From positions 1-64,000 of the forward strand of contig JAKIHM010000003.1 of NCBI GenBank assembly GCA_021608145.1: 64,000 nucleotides of DNA, in the 5' to 3' direction. Below are positions 60,938 to 64,000 of the stretch, in pieces; position 1 is the first letter of the stretch; the number at the start of each line of letters is the position of its first letter. The notes beneath the pieces were generated by a model. That model had not been told where the DNA came from. It did not search any database and was given only the letters and a program-made list of their open reading frames with translations. The position numbers were made by a program, and so were the translations under genes. The DNA is from Thermovorax subterraneus. GTDB taxonomy: Bacteria > Bacillota > Thermosediminibacteria > Thermosediminibacterales > Thermosediminibacteraceae.

Positions 60938-61555
60938 TTACCCCCTTACTTTATCGAAAGTATATTCTGCTTGCAATACCAACTTTGCCTTTTCATAGTC
61001 TTCCCAAGTGTTTATGTTAAAAAATCCTAGATGAAATTTGTCAGGCGGTACATCAACGTAACGTGTACTTACTAAAGAAAAAAGGTCCCTTACTCTTTTT
61101 GTCCCCTTCTTCTTTATAATATACTCAATGGGAGCAATGCATTTTTTTGAATATAGTGCATGGAGCGGTTCTATAAACTCACCAAACCGTGGACAAGCCA
61201 CATCAAATCCATAAGATTTTTCGAGCAAAAGAAGTATTAGCTCGGGATTCAAGAAAGGCATGTCACATGCCACAAAAAAACCCATCTCGCATTGCATTTT
61301 TTTAAGGCCTGTATATATCCCTCCTAGGGGGCCTAGACCTATTATATCATCTTTAAATAAAAGGCACCGATCTTTTAAAAAATCCAGATGCTCGGAATGG
61401 TTGGATATGACTAAGACTTCACAAAAAAGAGGTTCTAATACGTTTACGATCCTTTCTAATATTGTAACTCCCCCGAGTTTCAATAACCCTTTGTTTTGCA
61501 TTGACATGCGCGATGATTCCCCACCGTTCAACACAACCGCCGAATATTCCTTCAT
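60938..61555 (-). CDS. mobA: molybdenum cofactor guanylyltransferase MobA
   Basis: Transfers GMP to molybdopterin to make the dinucleotide cofactor. A 205-residue protein with the nucleotide loop VVLNGGESSRMSMQNKGLLKL (variant of LAGGxSxRMG), LGPLGGIYTGLKKM and the metal-binding VACDMPFLNPE. An Mo/W enzyme such as a formate dehydrogenase would use it, in line with the selenium cluster nearby. ATG start with GGAGGGG upstream. Confidence 0.85.
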   Translation of the reverse strand: MKEYSAVVLNGGESSRMSMQNKGLLKLGGVTILERIVNVLEPLFCEVLVISNHSEHLDFLKDRCLLFKDDIIGLGPLGGIYTGLKKMQCEMGFFVACDMPFLNPELILLLLEKSYGFDVACPRFGEFIEPLHALYSKKCIAPIEYIIKKKGTKRVRDLFSLVSTRYVDVPPDKFHLGFFNINTWEDYEKAKLVLQAEYTFDKVRG

Positions 61556-61623
61556 CCGCTTTTTCCCCTCCGCAATGGCACTCGCGATAGTGCTCTACTA
61601 TATTATAGCAGAAATTCACAATG

Positions 61624-61652
61624 GCAAAAGGCGGGTTTTTGCCCGCCCTTCA
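61624..61652 (-). terminator. terminator of the Xaa-Pro peptidase gene
   Basis: GGCGGG-CAAAAA-CCCGCC followed by TTTTGCC on the minus strand. Confidence 0.8.
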
Positions 61653-61677
61653 ATTGCTCAAGAAATTAATTTTAATA

Positions 61678-62751
61678 TTATTCTATTATGGTAAGATTCT
61701 TATCGCAAACCGTCAATACTTCACACCCATTATCAGTTACCACAACCAAATCCTCTATCCTTACCCCAAGCCTTCCGGGTATATATATCCCTGGTTCTAT
61801 CGAAAATATCATGCCCGGCTCAACCCTTTCCATGTTCGCTGCAGAGACATCACCAAACTCATGCACCTCTATCCCTATGGAATGCCCTGTCCGGTGGGTA
61901 AAATATCGACCATAGCCGGCACTTTCGATGTAATTTCTTGCAGCCACGTCTATATCGCAAAATCTCACACCGGGTCTTACCGCTTCAATCGCCTTCATAT
62001 TGGCCTCCAGCACAATGCTATATATCTTTCTGGCCTCTTCCGAAGCTTTTTTATAAAACACAGTTCTGGTCATATCAGAGCAATAGGAATCCTTTACACA
62101 ACCGATATCTATTACTATTGAATCTCCTTCCTTAACGGTAAAGTCCCCTGGAACATGGTGGGGGTCTGCAGCATTCGCACCGTAGGCGATGATGGGCTCG
62201 AAGGAAAAGCCATCAGCCCCTAAATCTTCGTAAATTTCAAGTAGCATCCGACCAATCTTCTTTTCTGGATATCTTTCTGGTATCAATTCTAAAATTTTCT
62301 TTACAGCTTCGCTGTTTATCTTAGATGATTTCCTCATCAAGTCAATTTCCGACGGATCTTTTTTCATTCTCACCTTTTCGACAATATCCGAGGTGACAAA
62401 TTTGCAGCCCTTCTTAAATTCCATTAACCTCAGCAAAAACCTCGCAGGCCAGTTTTTGTCCACTCCTAAAGTTTCTCCATCCTTTACGTGCTCCGAAAGT
62501 AGCTTCACGGGGTCTGCCATGTCGTTAAAAAATATTTTTTCTAGTCCCAAATCCTCATCGACCGGGAAAAGTTCGTTCACAAAAAGCTTGCATTCACCAC
62601 CGGCTTCGATATAAAGTACAAGCATCCTTTCGCCCGGATGTATCCATTTTCCCGTGAGATAAAAAATCGAGGCAGGGTCGGAAATTACAAGCTGCGGTAT
62701 GTTTTGCCTTTCCATTTCTTGCCTAATTTTCTCGAGTCTATGTTTGTTCAA
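61678..62751 (-). CDS. pepQ: Xaa-Pro aminopeptidase/dipeptidase (M24B)
   Basis: Cytoplasmic metallopeptidase cutting X-Pro bonds, 357 residues. An N-terminal creatinase-like domain (residues 1-125) precedes the pita-bread domain. Metal ligands lie in VIDIGCVKDSYCSDMTRTVF (two Asp), THRTGHSIGIEVHE (His), FSIEPGIYIPG (Glu) and VRIEDLVVVT (Glu). Complete. Whether it is a dipeptidase or aminopeptidase cannot be told. Confidence 0.9.
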   Translation of the reverse strand: MNKHRLEKIRQEMERQNIPQLVISDPASIFYLTGKWIHPGERMLVLYIEAGGECKLFVNELFPVDEDLGLEKIFFNDMADPVKLLSEHVKDGETLGVDKNWPARFLLRLMEFKKGCKFVTSDIVEKVRMKKDPSEIDLMRKSSKINSEAVKKILELIPERYPEKKIGRMLLEIYEDLGADGFSFEPIIAYGANAADPHHVPGDFTVKEGDSIVIDIGCVKDSYCSDMTRTVFYKKASEEARKIYSIVLEANMKAIEAVRPGVRFCDIDVAARNYIESAGYGRYFTHRTGHSIGIEVHEFGDVSAANMERVEPGMIFSIEPGIYIPGRLGVRIEDLVVVTDNGCEVLTVCDKNLTIIE

Positions 62752-62848
62752 AAAATATCCCTCCTTATACTTTTCCTTCTTTTCTCACTTTCCCGACAGT
62801 TTAATTATATCAGAATCCTGCCTGCCAGCATCAATTTTTTTATTAACT

Positions 62849-64000
62849 TCAATCTATTCCTAACATCTGATATATAGGCCTTCCGGGAGGGACTATCGGG
62901 ACTGCCTTTTCATCCTTATCTATCACTACCTCGACGACAGCCGGTTTTCCTTCATTTATCGCCCTTTTTATCGTCTCACGCACTTCGTCTCTCCTCGCAA
63001 CTCTGTACCCTGCAGCACCGAAACCTTCGGCAATTCTTGCATAATCGGCTTCATCCCCCAAATCCGAATGGGAAAACCTGCCCCCGTAAAACATTGCCTG
63101 CCATTGCCTGACCATTCCAAGGCTTCTGTTGTTAAAAACCACCACTACTACTGGTATATCGTACCTCAGGGCCGTCAAGAGCTCATGGCAGTTCATCTCG
63201 AAACTTCCATCACCCGCTATATCCAAAACAACCTTATCAGGCCTTCCTACTTTTGCACCTATAGCTGCAGGGAGACCGAAGCCCATCGTACCGAGGCCAC
63301 CCGAGGTTATAAAACTCGAAGAATCTTCAAATTTGTAATATTGAGCAGCCCACATCTGGTGCTGTCCCACTTCCGTCGCTATTATTGCCTTGCCTTCTGT
63401 GAGTTTGTTTATTTCCTCTATTACAAACCTTGGGGTCAAGTCATTCTCAGAATCTTTTAAAATATACTTGCTTTTAAAATGTCCAATCCTCTTTAACCAA
63501 TTATCGTGACGTTTTTCCGGAATAACCTCAGCAAGCGCGGCAAGCAATTCTTTCGCGTCTCCATGCATGGAAAGGTCCGCCCTCACGTTTTTGCCTATTT
63601 CTGCAGAATCTATGTCGATATGGATTATCTTGGCGTTTTTTGCAAACTCGTCGGTCTTCCCCGTCACCCGGTCGTCGAACCGGGCCCCTACCGCAATTAA
63701 AAGGTCGCACTCACTAACCGCAAGATTTGCCCATGGGGTGCCGTGCATACCCAGCATCCCAAGGTAAAGCTCGTGGTCGTGCGGAAAACATCCGATACCC
63801 ATAAGGGTGGTTGTGACGGGACAGCATATTTTTTCTGCAAAAGTTTTCAAAACCGAAGAAGCGCCTGATAATTTCACACCGCCGCCGGCATAAATTACCG
63901 GTCTTTCCGACTTCATTATCATTTCCACAGCTCTTTCAATGTTCTCTTTTCCAAATTTGGAATAATTTATTTTCTCTGAAAGCGCTTTAAAAGATGGGTT
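62849..64000 (-). CDS. ilvB: acetolactate synthase large subunit IlvB, C-terminal part (cut by window edge)
   Basis: Catalytic subunit of branched-chain amino acid synthesis, thiamine-diphosphate dependent. The frame is open to the right edge (NPSFKALSEKINYSKFGKEN at the edge), so the N-terminal third is missing. Visible: RPVIYAGGGVKLSGA (central domain), VTTTLMGIGCFPHDH, TEVGQHQMWAAQYYKF, GGLGTMGFGLPAAIGA, and the ThDP/Mg motif DIAGDGSFEMNCHEL with NNRSLGMVRQWQ. Ends VPPGRPIYQMLGID. Confidence 0.95.
   Translation of the reverse strand, partial: NPSFKALSEKINYSKFGKENIERAVEMIMKSERPVIYAGGGVKLSGASSVLKTFAEKICCPVTTTLMGIGCFPHDHELYLGMLGMHGTPWANLAVSECDLLIAVGARFDDRVTGKTDEFAKNAKIIHIDIDSAEIGKNVRADLSMHGDAKELLAALAEVIPEKRHDNWLKRIGHFKSKYILKDSENDLTPRFVIEEINKLTEGKAIIATEVGQHQMWAAQYYKFEDSSSFITSGGLGTMGFGLPAAIGAKVGRPDKVVLDIAGDGSFEMNCHELLTALRYDIPVVVVVFNNRSLGMVRQWQAMFYGGRFSHSDLGDEADYARIAEGFGAAGYRVARRDEVRETIKRAINEGKPAVVEVVIDKDEKAVPIVPPGRPIYQMLGID

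Overview
The window reads as the chromosome of an anaerobic, probably thermophilic Firmicute of the Clostridia (a Thermosediminibacter/Thermoanaerobacter-like lineage is my inference from protein style, not a search). Evidence: a trimeric NADH-linked [FeFe]-hydrogenase with its maturase HydF, selenocysteine-type SelD, c-di-AMP synthase operon with a glmS ribozyme, Rex-type operators, strong AGGAGG ribosome binding sites, and low-GC accessory DNA between moderately GC-rich core genes.

Layout. 1-1480: debris, with the start of an ISLre2-type transposase, a relic of a LysR gene and a frameshifted relic of an AbrB-type membrane protein. 1.5-7.2 kb: EAL protein, then hydA-hydB-hydC on the minus strand behind two Rex-like operators. 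7.3-14 kb: Uma2 nuclease, divergent yeiH/lysR pair, a 52-nt T tract, an HD-GYP/PilZ-like protein and an FAD oxidoreductase. 14-15.6 kb: a dead TnpB element sitting in a dead hsdM fragment, then a secreted or anchored metallopeptidase. 15.8-20.9 kb: two-component system plus ABC-2 exporter.

21.6-36.7 kb is a defence island: a zinc/PD-(D/E)XK protein pair that looks like one split gene, a winged-helix-like protein, an OLD-family ATPase/TOPRIM nuclease, and a type I restriction locus (hsdM-hsdS-[DUF262/DUF1524]-hsdR) whose hsdS is cut by an IS110 element. That element carries a legible bridge-RNA candidate whose presumed guide matches the target flank. Upstream of the ribbon-helix-helix-like gene at the head of the island lies a nine-unit TTAA(T/C) array with exact 10-bp period.

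37-42.4 kb: an ECF sigma/anti-sigma pair, an ArsR-permease-small CCC protein operon with an 18-bp inverted-repeat operator, DUF2703 and a SigZ-like sigma factor, followed by short repeated and inverted elements. 42.9-48.5 kb: cdaA-cdaR-glmM-glmS (c-di-AMP and amino sugar synthesis) with a glmS ribozyme. 48.6-54.9 kb: adhesion/bactofilin-like membrane protein, hydF, ACR3 arsenite exporter with ArsR, and a second ArsR-permease-DGC-thioredoxin module. 54.9-58.6 kb: plsY and a selenium cluster (selD with an in-frame UGA, YedE, TusA-like, DUF3343). 58.6-64 kb: trmI, PII-like plus CPA2 antiporter, mobA, a Xaa-Pro peptidase, and the C-terminal part of ilvB running off the edge. No rRNA, tRNA or CRISPR array was seen.
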